Source: an uncultured bacterium
Lineage (GTDB): Bacteria > Verrucomicrobiota > Kiritimatiellia > RFP12 > UBA1067
Direction: 5' to 3'
NCBI GenBank assembly: GCA_900547945.1
Contig: URIT01000041.1
Span: 1 to 22,749 of the forward strand
Length of the DNA: 22,749 nucleotides
The translations under genes and the position numbers were made by a program. Positions 1-7,759 of this stretch are shown here, piece after piece (the first letter of the stretch is position 1; every line of letters starts with the position of its first letter). The notes under the pieces were generated by a model that was given only the letters and a program-made list of their open reading frames with translations, was not told the DNA's origin and searched no databases.

Positions 1-1391
1 CGGACGCACCCGAAGACGCGCCGCCGCCCGCCGCGCCCGAAGACGAGCCGCCGCCCGCCGCCGCGCCCTCGCCCCTTGCGGACCTCCTCCGCCAGGCGAA
101 GGCGCAGATCCAGCAGGAACTCATCGCCCGCCTCGACCTCAAGCGCCTCACCGTCGCCGGCGTCGACCGCGACGGCCTTGAGCGCAAGGCCACGGAGAAG
201 ATCCACGAGATCGTCGAGCAGGTGCGCACCGCCGGACGCCTCCCGCCCGGCATCGACGCCGCGCGCCTCGAACGCGAGGTCTTCAACGAGGCCCTGCGCC
301 TGGGTCCGCTGGAGGACCTGCTCGCGGACGACGCCGTCTCCGAGATCATGGTCAACGGCCCCCACCAGGTCTACGTCGAGCGCCACGGCAAGCTCGCCCT
401 CACCGACCTCCAGTTCACCGACGACGCGAGCGTGATGGCCGTCATCGAGCGCATCGTCTCCCCCATCGGGCGCCGCATCGACGAATCGCAGCCCTACGTG
501 GACGCCCGCCTGGCGGACGGCTCGCGCGTGAACGCGATCATCCCCCCGCTCGCCCTCTCGGGCCCCACGCTCACCATCCGCAAGTTCGCCCGCCGCACCC
601 TCACCGCCGAGGATTTCGTCCGCTTCGGCACCTGGACGCACAACGCCGCCGAGTTCATGAAGGCGTGCGTCCGGATGCGCAAGAACATCGTCGTCGCCGG
701 CGGCACGGGATCGGGCAAGACGACCCTCCTCAACCTCCTCTCCGGCTTCATCCCCGCCGACGAGCGCATCGTCACCGTCGAGGACGCCGCCGAACTCCGC
801 CTCGCGCAACCCCACGTCGTGCGCCTCGAAGCGCGTCCCCCGAACATCGAGGGACGCGGCGCCGTGACGATCCGCGACCTCGTGCGGAACTGCCTGCGCA
901 TGCGCCCGGACCGCATCATCGTGGGCGAGTGCCGGGGCGGCGAGGCGCTCGACATGCTCCAGGCCATGAACACCGGCCACGACGGCTCCCTCACGACCGT
1001 CCACGCCAACTCCCCCCGCGACGTCATCTCGCGCCTGGAGACGATGGTGCTCATGAGCGGCATGGAACTGCCCTCCCGCGCCATCCGCGAGCAGATCGCC
1101 TCCGCCGTCGACATCGTCATCCACGAATCCCGCCTCTCGGACGGCTCGCGCAAGGTCGTCGCCATCTCCGAGGTTACGGGCCTCGAAGGCCAGCAGATCG
1201 TGATGCAGGACATCTTCGCCTTCCACCAGAGCGGCCTCGACGAGAACGGGCGCGTCCAGGGCGTCTTCCGCCCCACGGGCGCCGTCCCCACCTTCTACGA
1301 ACACCTGAAGAGCCGGGGCCTCCACCTCGACGCCGCGCTCTTCGACCCCGCCCAGCACCGCGACGTGCGCCTGGAGATCCGGGGACACTGA
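1..1391 (+). CDS. tadA: Tad/Flp pilus assembly ATPase TadA (CpaF family), 5' end outside the window
   Basis: This is the hexameric cytoplasmic secretion ATPase of the VirB11/CpaF branch that powers Tad (Flp) pilus assembly with inner-membrane TadB/TadC. The frame is open from base 3, so the true start lies upstream; a GTG at 222 is internal, because the coding sequence before it reads as the usual CpaF N-terminal helices after a Pro/Ala/Glu-rich linker. Visible motifs are Walker A GGTGSGKT (699-722), the Walker B region RPDRIIVGE (903-929) followed by CRGGEALDMLQAMNTGHDGS, and the His-containing TTVHANSPRD loop. The C-terminus is a normal CpaF end. The stop at 1389 is 14 nt before tadB, so the two are cotranscribed. 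The N-terminal Pro/Ala stretch may mean a longer than usual leader region. Family assignment is secure; the pilus role is inferred from the family and from tadB. Confidence 0.95.
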   Translation, partial: DAPEDAPPPAAPEDEPPPAAAPSPLADLLRQAKAQIQQELIARLDLKRLTVAGVDRDGLERKATEKIHEIVEQVRTAGRLPPGIDAARLEREVFNEALRLGPLEDLLADDAVSEIMVNGPHQVYVERHGKLALTDLQFTDDASVMAVIERIVSPIGRRIDESQPYVDARLADGSRVNAIIPPLALSGPTLTIRKFARRTLTAEDFVRFGTWTHNAAEFMKACVRMRKNIVVAGGTGSGKTTLLNLLSGFIPADERIVTVEDAAELRLAQPHVVRLEARPPNIEGRGAVTIRDLVRNCLRMRPDRIIVGECRGGEALDMLQAMNTGHDGSLTTVHANSPRDVISRLETMVLMSGMELPSRAIREQIASAVDIVIHESRLSDGSRKVVAISEVTGLEGQQIVMQDIFAFHQSGLDENGRVQGVFRPTGAVPTFYEHLKSRGLHLDAALFDPAQHRDVRLEIRGH

Positions 1392-1405
1392 ACGAGGAAC
1401 CGCCC

Positions 1406-2308
1406 ATGCTGGACATTCCCGCCGAATCCCTTGTCTTCTGGGGCGCCGTCGCCGCCGTCGGCCTAGCCTTCACCGGCTTCGCCGGCCTCTTCGCCGCCGC
1501 CCTCCACGAGGGCACGAACGCCTACGCCGCACAGATGGGCGCGGAGACGAGCCGCCAGTTCGAGGACGTCTTCCTCTTCGTCACGCCGAAGAAGATCGCG
1601 CAGCTCGGCCGCCTCGCCGCCCTCGCCGCGTTCTTCCTCTTCTTCATCCCGCTCTTCAGCTTCACGAACCTCGCCTCCACCGCCGCCGGCGTCCTCCTGG
1701 GCCTCGCCGCCGGCGCCTTCGTCTTCACCCTGCCCGCCCGCTACGTGCGCCTGCTGCGCGCCCGCCGCCGCGTGAAGTTCAACGAACAGCTCGTGGACGC
1801 GCTTGGCACGATGTCGAACGCCCTCCGCGCCGGGTTCTCGATCAACCAGGCCTTCGAAAGCGTCGCGGAAAGCGGGGAGAAGCCCATCGCCCAGGAGTTC
1901 ACCGTCCTCCTCCAGCAGATGCGCATCGGCCTCCCCTTCGAGGACGCCCTCGCCTCGCTCGACCGCCGCGTCGCCTCGGACGATCTCACGCTCGTCTGCA
2001 CGGCCATCGACATCGCCCGGAAGACGGGCGGCAACCTCACGGACATCTTCGACAAGATCTCCGCGACGATCCGCGCGCGCCTGCGCATCGAGCGCCGCGT
2101 GCGCACCCTCACCGCCCAGGGCCGCCTCCAGGGCCTCATCGTCTCCTTCATGCCGCTCGTCCTCGGCCTTGCCCTCTTCGCGCTCAAGCCCGACGTCATG
2201 AAGCCCTTCCTCTTCTCGTTCCAGGGCGCCGTCTGCATCGGCCTCACCCTCGTCTTCGTCACCCTCGGCTGGCTCCTCATCCGCCGCATCATCCGCATCG
2301 ACGTGTAG
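1406..2308 (+). CDS. tadB: Tad pilus inner-membrane platform protein TadB (T2SSF domain)
   Basis: TadB and TadC form the inner-membrane platform on which the TadA ATPase acts. The ATG at 1406 is preceded by GAGGAA (1394-1399) and lies just after the tadA stop. The 300-aa product has an N-terminal membrane segment (about residues 9-30), a hydrophobic pair (about 66-105), a cytoplasmic T2SSF domain with QLVDALGTMSNALRAGFS and a GLPFEDALASLDRR stretch, and two C-terminal membrane segments ending RRIIRIDV. Length and topology fit TadB. The frame is open far upstream inside tadA, but that extension is a shadow of the ATPase gene. Only 15 nt separate its stop from that of the convergent gene at 2324, and tadC, which usually follows, is absent. 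Confidence 0.92.
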   Translation: MLDIPAESLVFWGAVAAVGLAFTGFAGLFAAALHEGTNAYAAQMGAETSRQFEDVFLFVTPKKIAQLGRLAALAAFFLFFIPLFSFTNLASTAAGVLLGLAAGAFVFTLPARYVRLLRARRRVKFNEQLVDALGTMSNALRAGFSINQAFESVAESGEKPIAQEFTVLLQQMRIGLPFEDALASLDRRVASDDLTLVCTAIDIARKTGGNLTDIFDKISATIRARLRIERRVRTLTAQGRLQGLIVSFMPLVLGLALFALKPDVMKPFLFSFQGAVCIGLTLVFVTLGWLLIRRIIRIDV

Positions 2309-2323
2309 GTGCGGGTTTACGTG

Positions 2324-4387
2324 TCACGGTCGCCACATCCGGGCCTTGGCGGCGAGGCGCGCGGGTAGGGCGGAACGGGTCGGCTGGCCCATCACGTAGA
2401 GTTCCTTCCCGCGCAGCTTCGACGCGCCGTACTGCGCGAGGAACGATTCGACGGCGGACGCCGAGGCGAAGAAGACGCCGTCGAACGGCGGCAGCTTCGC
2501 ATCCGGCGCGCAGAAAACGTTGTCGTAGAGGACGACGTCGTCCACCTGCGCCCCCGCACGCCGCAGGGCCCGCGCAACCGCCGGCCCCGCCTTCGCGCTC
2601 CGCAGGCGCAGCACCCGCTTCCCCGCGAGATCCCGTTTCCGGATTTCGGCGATGAGGCCGTCTGCCGAGAAGTCGTGCGCAGGCATCACGTCGCTCGCAA
2701 CACCGAAGGTCCGCAGTTCGGCGTCTGTCCCCGCGCCGCACGTGTAGAAGGCCGGCAGACGGCGGCGGTCGCACGCGCAGGACGCGAAGAAGAGGCGCAC
2801 GGCGGACGGCGAGGTGAGGACGAGCGCGTCGTAGGCGGCGGGATCGACCATGAGCGGGCGCGGCACGAGGCGGATGAGCGACCAGCGGATCGGGCGGCCG
2901 CCCCGGTCCTCGACCGCCACGGCAACCTTCTCCTGAAGCGCCTCCGAACACGTCACGAGCATGCGCCGGCCGCCCCACTCGCCAAGCTGTGGCCAACGGT
3001 GCGTCGCCGCCGCCCCGACGAGGAAAAGCCCCGGACGCGCCTCGCCCGCAAGGTTCCGTACCGTGCCGAGCGTCATCGTCCGCACCTCTTCGCCCGGCCC
3101 GCCCGCGTCGAGGACGAGCGCGCACGGCGTCTCGCGCGGCCAGCCCTCACGGATGAGCGCCCGTGCCTCGTCCTCCAGGACGCGCGTCGCCATGAAGAGG
3201 ACGCGCGTCGGGAGATCGCATTCCCCACATGGTGGCTCCGCGACAGGGTGAGGCGTCGCCGCCGTCCCGGCGCGGCGGGGCGTGTAGACGGTGAAGCCGG
3301 TGGATTCGCCGCGCCGGGTGAGCAGCAGCCCCGTCCCCGTCGTTCCGGCGGTGAGCGCGCTCACGCCCGGGCGCACGAGGAAGGGAATCCCCAGCGCCGT
3401 CAGGGCGTCCGTCTCCTCCGCGAGGCGCCCGAAGAGGCCCGCGTCGCCACCCTTCAGCCTGACGACGCGCCGTCCCTTCCGCGCCTCGTCGCAGATGAGG
3501 CGCGTGATGTCGGGCTGCTTCATCGAATGCGCGCCGCAGCGCTTGCCGACGGGAATCACGTGCTGTGCGGACGGCGACGGGGAGATCAATTCCTTTCCCA
3601 GGAGGTCGTCGAAGAGAACCGTGTCGGCACAGGCGAGGTCGCGACGACCGGCGACCGTGCAGAGTCCCGCGTCGCCGACGCCCGCCGAGACGAACCGCAC
3701 GGCCTTCACGAACGTCCGGCGCATCGCCTGGAAGCGCGCGTCGCCCGCGCGGAAGACGACGGCGAGATACCCCTGCGCCTCGGGCGGCGTCAACTCGGCA
3801 AGCGGAATCGGAATGAGCGTCACGCCCTGCGGGCCGTCGGGGTAGAGGCGGTTCAGTCCCGCCAGCGCCATCAGCACCGCGTCGAACGTCCCCGCAACGA
3901 GCTGGCCGAGGCGCGCGTCGATCGCGCCGCGAATCGGGCACAGCGTCGCCTTGGGGAACGCCGCCGCCGCGTAGGCGCGCCGCCGCTCGCTTGAAATGCC
4001 GATCGTGAAGCGCCGTTTCCGCCGTGCCTGTTCAAGCGTCAGACCCGCGCGCAGAACCCAGCTGTCGCGCGGGTCCTCGCGGTTGGGGAGCCAGAACCAG
4101 TCGAGGTCGTCTGCCACGCGCGCGGGCAGGTCCTTCGCGGAGTGGATGGCGCAGTCGAGGCGTCCGTCCCGCACGGCCGCGTCGAGGTCGCGCGTGAAGA
4201 AGTCGGGCGCGCTCTTCTCGATCGGCGTCGTGAGGTCGCGGTCGCCCGGCGTCTCCACGGCGACGACGCGGTACGCCGTGCCGGGGAAGGTCTGCGCGAG
4301 GAACGCGACGGCGCGCGCGGTCTGGACGCGCGAGAGGCGGCTGCCGCGCGCGCCGACGGTGAACGTCGTGGGGGGCCTACGCGCCAT
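2324..4387 (-). CDS. HemC-CobA-HemD fusion: porphobilinogen deaminase-like, uroporphyrinogen-III methyltransferase and uroporphyrinogen-III synthase
   Basis: A 687-aa, three-part tetrapyrrole enzyme. Residues 8-225 match hydroxymethylbilane synthase domains 1 and 2: VGARGSRLSRVQT, IHSAKDLP with the catalytic Asp equivalent at D86, ISSERRR and LCPIRGAIDARL. Residues 231-465 match uroporphyrinogen-III C-methyltransferase: SAGVGDAGLCTVAG, VVRLKGGDAGLFGR (308-321) and RPGVSALTAGT. Residues 475-687 match HemD: LVLTSPSAVRLFFAS, DGLIAEI and a C-terminal FFASASAVESF. The methyltransferase starts directly after the HemC VFRAGDARFQAMRR strand, so HemC domain 3, with the Cys that carries the dipyrromethane cofactor, is missing. 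The ATG at 4387 has AAGGGAG about 10 nt upstream and overlaps the previous gene by 11 nt. Expected products are uroporphyrinogen III and precorrin-2 for haem, sirohaem or cobalamin. The HemC activity is uncertain. Confidence 0.9.
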   Translation of the reverse strand: MARRPPTTFTVGARGSRLSRVQTARAVAFLAQTFPGTAYRVVAVETPGDRDLTTPIEKSAPDFFTRDLDAAVRDGRLDCAIHSAKDLPARVADDLDWFWLPNREDPRDSWVLRAGLTLEQARRKRRFTIGISSERRRAYAAAAFPKATLCPIRGAIDARLGQLVAGTFDAVLMALAGLNRLYPDGPQGVTLIPIPLAELTPPEAQGYLAVVFRAGDARFQAMRRTFVKAVRFVSAGVGDAGLCTVAGRRDLACADTVLFDDLLGKELISPSPSAQHVIPVGKRCGAHSMKQPDITRLICDEARKGRRVVRLKGGDAGLFGRLAEETDALTALGIPFLVRPGVSALTAGTTGTGLLLTRRGESTGFTVYTPRRAGTAATPHPVAEPPCGECDLPTRVLFMATRVLEDEARALIREGWPRETPCALVLDAGGPGEEVRTMTLGTVRNLAGEARPGLFLVGAAATHRWPQLGEWGGRRMLVTCSEALQEKVAVAVEDRGGRPIRWSLIRLVPRPLMVDPAAYDALVLTSPSAVRLFFASCACDRRRLPAFYTCGAGTDAELRTFGVASDVMPAHDFSADGLIAEIRKRDLAGKRVLRLRSAKAGPAVARALRRAGAQVDDVVLYDNVFCAPDAKLPPFDGVFFASASAVESFLAQYGASKLRGKELYVMGQPTRSALPARLAAKARMWRP

Positions 4388-6548
4388 GATGCAACACTCC
4401 CTTCTGCGTTGTGAAGAAGCCGAAGGCAGCCTTGAGGCGCAGGGCCTCGTCGGCGGCGGAGAGGCAGAAGACCGTGTACGTCTCGCCGCCCGGCGGCACG
4501 TCGAGGACGAGATGGCAGGGTTCAGCGCGGACGACCTGCGGCACGTCCGCGAGGTAGGCGCGTCCGAACGGGGTCTCCGGACGGCGGAGCGGCATGTAGG
4601 TCGGCAGGATCGTCCGCGCGCCGGGGTAGAGCGTGCGGTCGGCGAGACGGCTCGCCGTGTCGTCCGTGACGTGCTGCTGGTCGAGGACGCACGCCATCCA
4701 GACGCGCGCGCGCAATGCCTTCACGAGCTGCGGGAACATCGCATGGTGTCCGTGGTGGTTCATCTTCGCGACGTCCACCGGCCCCACCGCCTCGGCGAGC
4801 AGATCCTCGCTCTGCATCTTCGTGCCGTCCGGCAGCGTCACGCGGTCGGAGAAGTCGCCCGCCGTGAAGAAGCGGAACGGACCATATGAGACGACGAAGC
4901 CACAGCTCATCCCGTTCTCGTTGAGTTCCTTCGCGCCGCCCTTCACGCGGTCGGCGTAGAGGTCGCACACCGTGCCGTCCCGCCGCACGAAGCGTCCGTT
5001 CGCGCAGAGGTTGAACACCTCGAAGCCGGGCCGCGCCCGCGCGGCGTCGAGCTGGCGGAACTGGTCGCGCGCGCCGAGGCGGAAGCGCTCGACGGCCGTT
5101 CCCTGTGCGGCGAGGTGCGCGTAGACGGCGCGGATATTGCGGGGCGTGCCGTCGCGCGCGGTCTTCAGGACGTCCAGCGGATCGTCGAAGGTCGGCCAGG
5201 CGCGGTCGACGAGGCGTCCGAACCGCAGGAAGCGCGCGGCGTCGGCGAGGCCGCAGAGCCAGTAGTCGCCCGTCGGCGCGGCGATGCGCGCGCCGTGGTA
5301 GCGCGCGCCGCCGCCGTGGTCCTCGTGGTAGTGCGAGAGGTGGAAGGTGTCGACGTCGCGTCCCTTCGGATTGACGCGCTGGACGTAGCGGGCCACCCAT
5401 TCGCCCGCGCGGCGCGAGAGGTCCGGCAGGAGCGGCACTTCGGCGGGCGTGTTGTGGAAACGCATCGAGTCGCCGCAGTCGACGAGGAGCGACGTGCCGT
5501 CGGGGAAGAGGTGGAGCATCGACTCGCCGCGGCCCGTGTAGATGAAGTGGACCTGGTAGTGCCCGGGCTGCCAGGCGGCGGCCCCCGTCCAGCCGCCGCG
5601 CGCCGCGCGCCCCGTCGCGGAAACGGGCGCGGACGAGAACCCCGTCACCTTCACGGCGCCGGAGGCGTAGACCTCGATGAGCGCATAGGCGTTGTGGGCG
5701 AGGCCGCTGCCGATCACGCTTGCCTTCTGCGTGTAGTAGCCGATGCCGTTGATTTCGCGGAACGCCCCCTCGTGGTAGTGCCCCTGGACGACGCACGTCA
5801 CCTTCCCGGAGGCTTCGAGAACCGCCCGCACCTCCGCCGCGTTGCGGATGCACGTCTCGTCCTCCGCGTCGAGCTGCTGGTGGACGATCGGCACGCAGGG
5901 GCCCGGCGCGGCGGTGAGCGTGGCACGGAGAAATTCGACCTGCTCGGATGGCAGAAACGCCTCCTTCCAATTGAAGTTCCCGCGCGCGTAGGGCGTGCCG
6001 TCGGGGCGGTAGCAGGCGTCGAGGACGATGAACGTCACGCCGCCGCGCGTGAACGCATAACATCCCCGCGCGCGGTCCTGCCCGGCGTGCGCGACATGGG
6101 CGAGGAATTCGTCCTTCGTGAGGTTGTCGTGGTCGTGGTTGCCGAGGACGTGGTAGCGCGGGCCCTTGAACACGGCAAGCGCCGCCTCCATCGCGTCCAG
6201 GTAGGCAAGCGACTCGGCGGGCGTACGCCCGAGATCCTTGAAGTCGCCGCCTTCGACGACGAAGTCGGCCCCGAGGCCGTTCATCGCCTCCGCGAACGCG
6301 CGCAGCTTGGCAAGCCCTTCGGCGTAACGGCGCGGATCGCCGGGCCGGTCGATATGCGCCGCATAGTGGCAATCGGTGACGTAGCCGAAGCGCACGACGG
6401 GCTTTTCATCCTTGGCGACGGCGCCGACGGCGCAGAGCGTCACCGCCGCGCCCGCGCCGCCGATGAACGCGCGCCGGGTGATCGGAGAACGGGAACAGGA
6501 CATGGGCGAATCGAAATGGATCATTGGAGCACCTGATGCGAATGGCAT
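4377..6548 (-). CDS. Tat-exported calcineurin-like metallophosphoesterase fused to a metallo-beta-lactamase-fold hydrolase
   Basis: A 723-aa protein with two metal-hydrolase domains. SPITRRAFIGG (21-31) followed by a hydrophobic stretch and AVA is a twin-arginine signal. Residues about 50-305 are a calcineurin-like phosphoesterase: TDCHYA (58-63), GGDFKD (100-105), GNHDHD (136-141), a His in IVHQQ and GHYHE (256-260), resembling CpdA-type enzymes. Residues about 330-705 are a metallo-beta-lactamase fold: LSHYHEDH (404-411), FTAGDFSD and MNHHGHHAMF, the last resembling the ComEC-associated type. Substrates are unknown; a periplasmic phosphodiester or nucleotide is a guess. ATG 6548 is chosen because a promoter lies at 6571-6600 and GAGG sits 5 nt before it; ATGs at 6524 and 6503 are possible and keep the Tat motif. 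The 3' end overlaps the haem fusion by 11 nt. Confidence 0.85.
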   Translation of the reverse strand: MPFASGAPMIHFDSPMSCSRSPITRRAFIGGAGAAVTLCAVGAVAKDEKPVVRFGYVTDCHYAAHIDRPGDPRRYAEGLAKLRAFAEAMNGLGADFVVEGGDFKDLGRTPAESLAYLDAMEAALAVFKGPRYHVLGNHDHDNLTKDEFLAHVAHAGQDRARGCYAFTRGGVTFIVLDACYRPDGTPYARGNFNWKEAFLPSEQVEFLRATLTAAPGPCVPIVHQQLDAEDETCIRNAAEVRAVLEASGKVTCVVQGHYHEGAFREINGIGYYTQKASVIGSGLAHNAYALIEVYASGAVKVTGFSSAPVSATGRAARGGWTGAAAWQPGHYQVHFIYTGRGESMLHLFPDGTSLLVDCGDSMRFHNTPAEVPLLPDLSRRAGEWVARYVQRVNPKGRDVDTFHLSHYHEDHGGGARYHGARIAAPTGDYWLCGLADAARFLRFGRLVDRAWPTFDDPLDVLKTARDGTPRNIRAVYAHLAAQGTAVERFRLGARDQFRQLDAARARPGFEVFNLCANGRFVRRDGTVCDLYADRVKGGAKELNENGMSCGFVVSYGPFRFFTAGDFSDRVTLPDGTKMQSEDLLAEAVGPVDVAKMNHHGHHAMFPQLVKALRARVWMACVLDQQHVTDDTASRLADRTLYPGARTILPTYMPLRRPETPFGRAYLADVPQVVRAEPCHLVLDVPPGGETYTVFCLSAADEALRLKAAFGFFTTQKGVLHHGA

Positions 6549-6570
6549 GACAACCTCGAAAAACGGCGAC

Positions 6571-6600
6571 AGTATACCCCATCGTCTGCCAGACCGTCAA
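6571..6600 (-). promoter_or_regulatory. sigma70-type promoter of the phosphoesterase fusion gene
   Basis: On the minus strand TTGACG (6595-6600) and TATACT (6571-6576) are 18 nt apart. Transcription would start near 6564, giving a 5' UTR of about 16 nt with GAGG (6554-6557) 5 nt before the ATG at 6548. The -35 box lies over the stop codon of the upstream orphan gene. Confidence 0.65.
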
Positions 6601-7526
6601 TGTCGTAAAACCGCAGAAGGCCGCCGCCCCGCCTCCGCCTCGCCCACTCGCGCCGGGTTCACCAAGGCGTCGATGCGGTCGAGGTACGCCGTCCGGTTCC
6701 TCGGAGTCTCCCGCATCACCTCGGCGTAGACCTCCCGCGCCCGCACCACCTCCACGGCATCGCCCGCCGCCGGCGTCTCCACGAGCCGCGCCGCCGGTAC
6801 GGGATCGCGGAGGCCCGTCATCTGCTTGAGCTTCCGCGCGGCCGCCTTGTAGGCCATCACCGTCTTGTACTTGAGGTAGAGTGCCGGGATGTTCGTTTGG
6901 AGCCATGCCTTCACGCCTCCCCGGCGGGCGACGATCTCACCGCTCTCCGCACGCACAAGGGAACTATCGACGTAACAGGCCAGATCCTCCATCAACGAGC
7001 CGAACCTAAGAAGGTCCTCGTTCGATCCGCGGACTCTCTCCCACGCCTCCAGCAGCTGTTCCTTCGTCGGGCACGGATTCGTCGTCGTGCGCCTCTTCGC
7101 CGCGCGCCGTTCCGCCGCGAGCCGCTGTCGGCGTGCCTTCTCCCGTTCGTAGTAGGCGGAACGGCGCGACGCATGGCGGAGACGGTCGATCCTCCGCGTT
7201 GCGCCGAGGCGCAGCCAGCGCGCGAGCGTCCGCAGCAGCCAGACGTCGCCGTCCGCGTAGGCGACGATCTCGCGGATGGACGTGCCACGCCGCAGCCACG
7301 CGACGGCAAGCCCCTCCGACGCCTCGCAGAGGTCTCCGAAGGCGCGGCGGCGGTCCTGGATGCGTTTCCGCCGCGCCCGGGAACGGCGTTCGCGCGCGGC
7401 CAGGATTTCGCCCAGCAGCGCCTCGTGCCGCCGATCGAAGTCAGGCGAGGCGGCGGAATGAACGGACGCCTCAGGGACGCCGGGGGCGTCTGCCGGGACG
7501 ACGGTCGTGGAAGGATGTTCAGGCAT
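6597..7526 (-). CDS. Arginine-rich orphan protein of unknown function
   Basis: I do not recognise a named family. The 309-aa product is very basic, with an Arg-dense helical part (about residues 44-62 and 100-150, including RRSAYYEREKARRQR) and a C-terminal region with LACYVDSSLV, RRGGVKAWLQTNIPAL and YKTVMAYKAAARKL, which look like short helices. There is no signal peptide or membrane segment, so it is probably cytoplasmic; nucleic-acid binding is a guess from charge. The ATG at 7526 lies 6 nt after a good -10 box, so the message is probably leaderless, and there is no Shine-Dalgarno. The gene is flanked by its own promoter and by the promoter of the next gene, so it is a single-gene unit. 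Periodic Leu/Arg and normal codon choice support it being real. Confidence 0.7.
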   Translation of the reverse strand: MPEHPSTTVVPADAPGVPEASVHSAASPDFDRRHEALLGEILAARERRSRARRKRIQDRRRAFGDLCEASEGLAVAWLRRGTSIREIVAYADGDVWLLRTLARWLRLGATRRIDRLRHASRRSAYYEREKARRQRLAAERRAAKRRTTTNPCPTKEQLLEAWERVRGSNEDLLRFGSLMEDLACYVDSSLVRAESGEIVARRGGVKAWLQTNIPALYLKYKTVMAYKAAARKLKQMTGLRDPVPAARLVETPAAGDAVEVVRAREVYAEVMRETPRNRTAYLDRIDALVNPARVGEAEAGRRPSAVLRH

Positions 7527-7532
7527 GGGCCT

Positions 7533-7561
7533 ATGATAACACAGGAACGGGAGAATGACAA
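7533..7561 (-). promoter_or_regulatory. sigma70-type promoter of the orphan gene, predicting a leaderless mRNA
   Basis: On the minus strand TTGTCA (7556-7561) and TATCAT (7533-7538) are separated by 17 nt. The 6 nt after the -10 box bring the expected +1 to the A of the ATG at 7526. Confidence 0.7.
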
Positions 7562-7681
7562 GACTACGGTGCGGACGAAATCTTGTTTTCGTTAAATCTC
7601 GTCATACTGAAACAAAGTATTCCATTCTGCTACATTTGGCATGATGGAAACCGTACGCATGAGGAAAGCGAGAAAACAGTA

Positions 7682-7714
7682 CGCGCGGACCGTCCAACCA
7701 AGACAGTCCGCGCG
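7682..7714 (-). terminator. Intrinsic terminator of the CsgG/LpoB-like operon
   Basis: CGCGCGGAC (7682-7690) pairs perfectly with GTCCGCGCG (7706-7714), with an inner GTC/GAC pair after one mismatch and a 7-nt loop. On the minus strand it is followed by TACTGTTTTCT, a partly U-rich tail. It lies about 45 nt after the stop at 7760. The tail is imperfect, so termination strength is uncertain. The rest of the 7527-7759 gap holds only the orphan gene's promoter and AT-rich sequence. Confidence 0.6.
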
Positions 7715-7759
7715 CAACGCCAATCAAGGCGACAAACTGAACGTTCGTTAGATTAGTGA

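Noticed and set aside
222..224. GTG at 222 as the start of tadA
   Set aside because: The frame is open upstream with CpaF-like N-terminal sequence, so the gene begins before the window.
2675..3994. A 439-aa plus-strand open frame inside the haem fusion
   Set aside because: Very Arg-rich with no motif; the minus-strand fusion has clear conserved motifs throughout.
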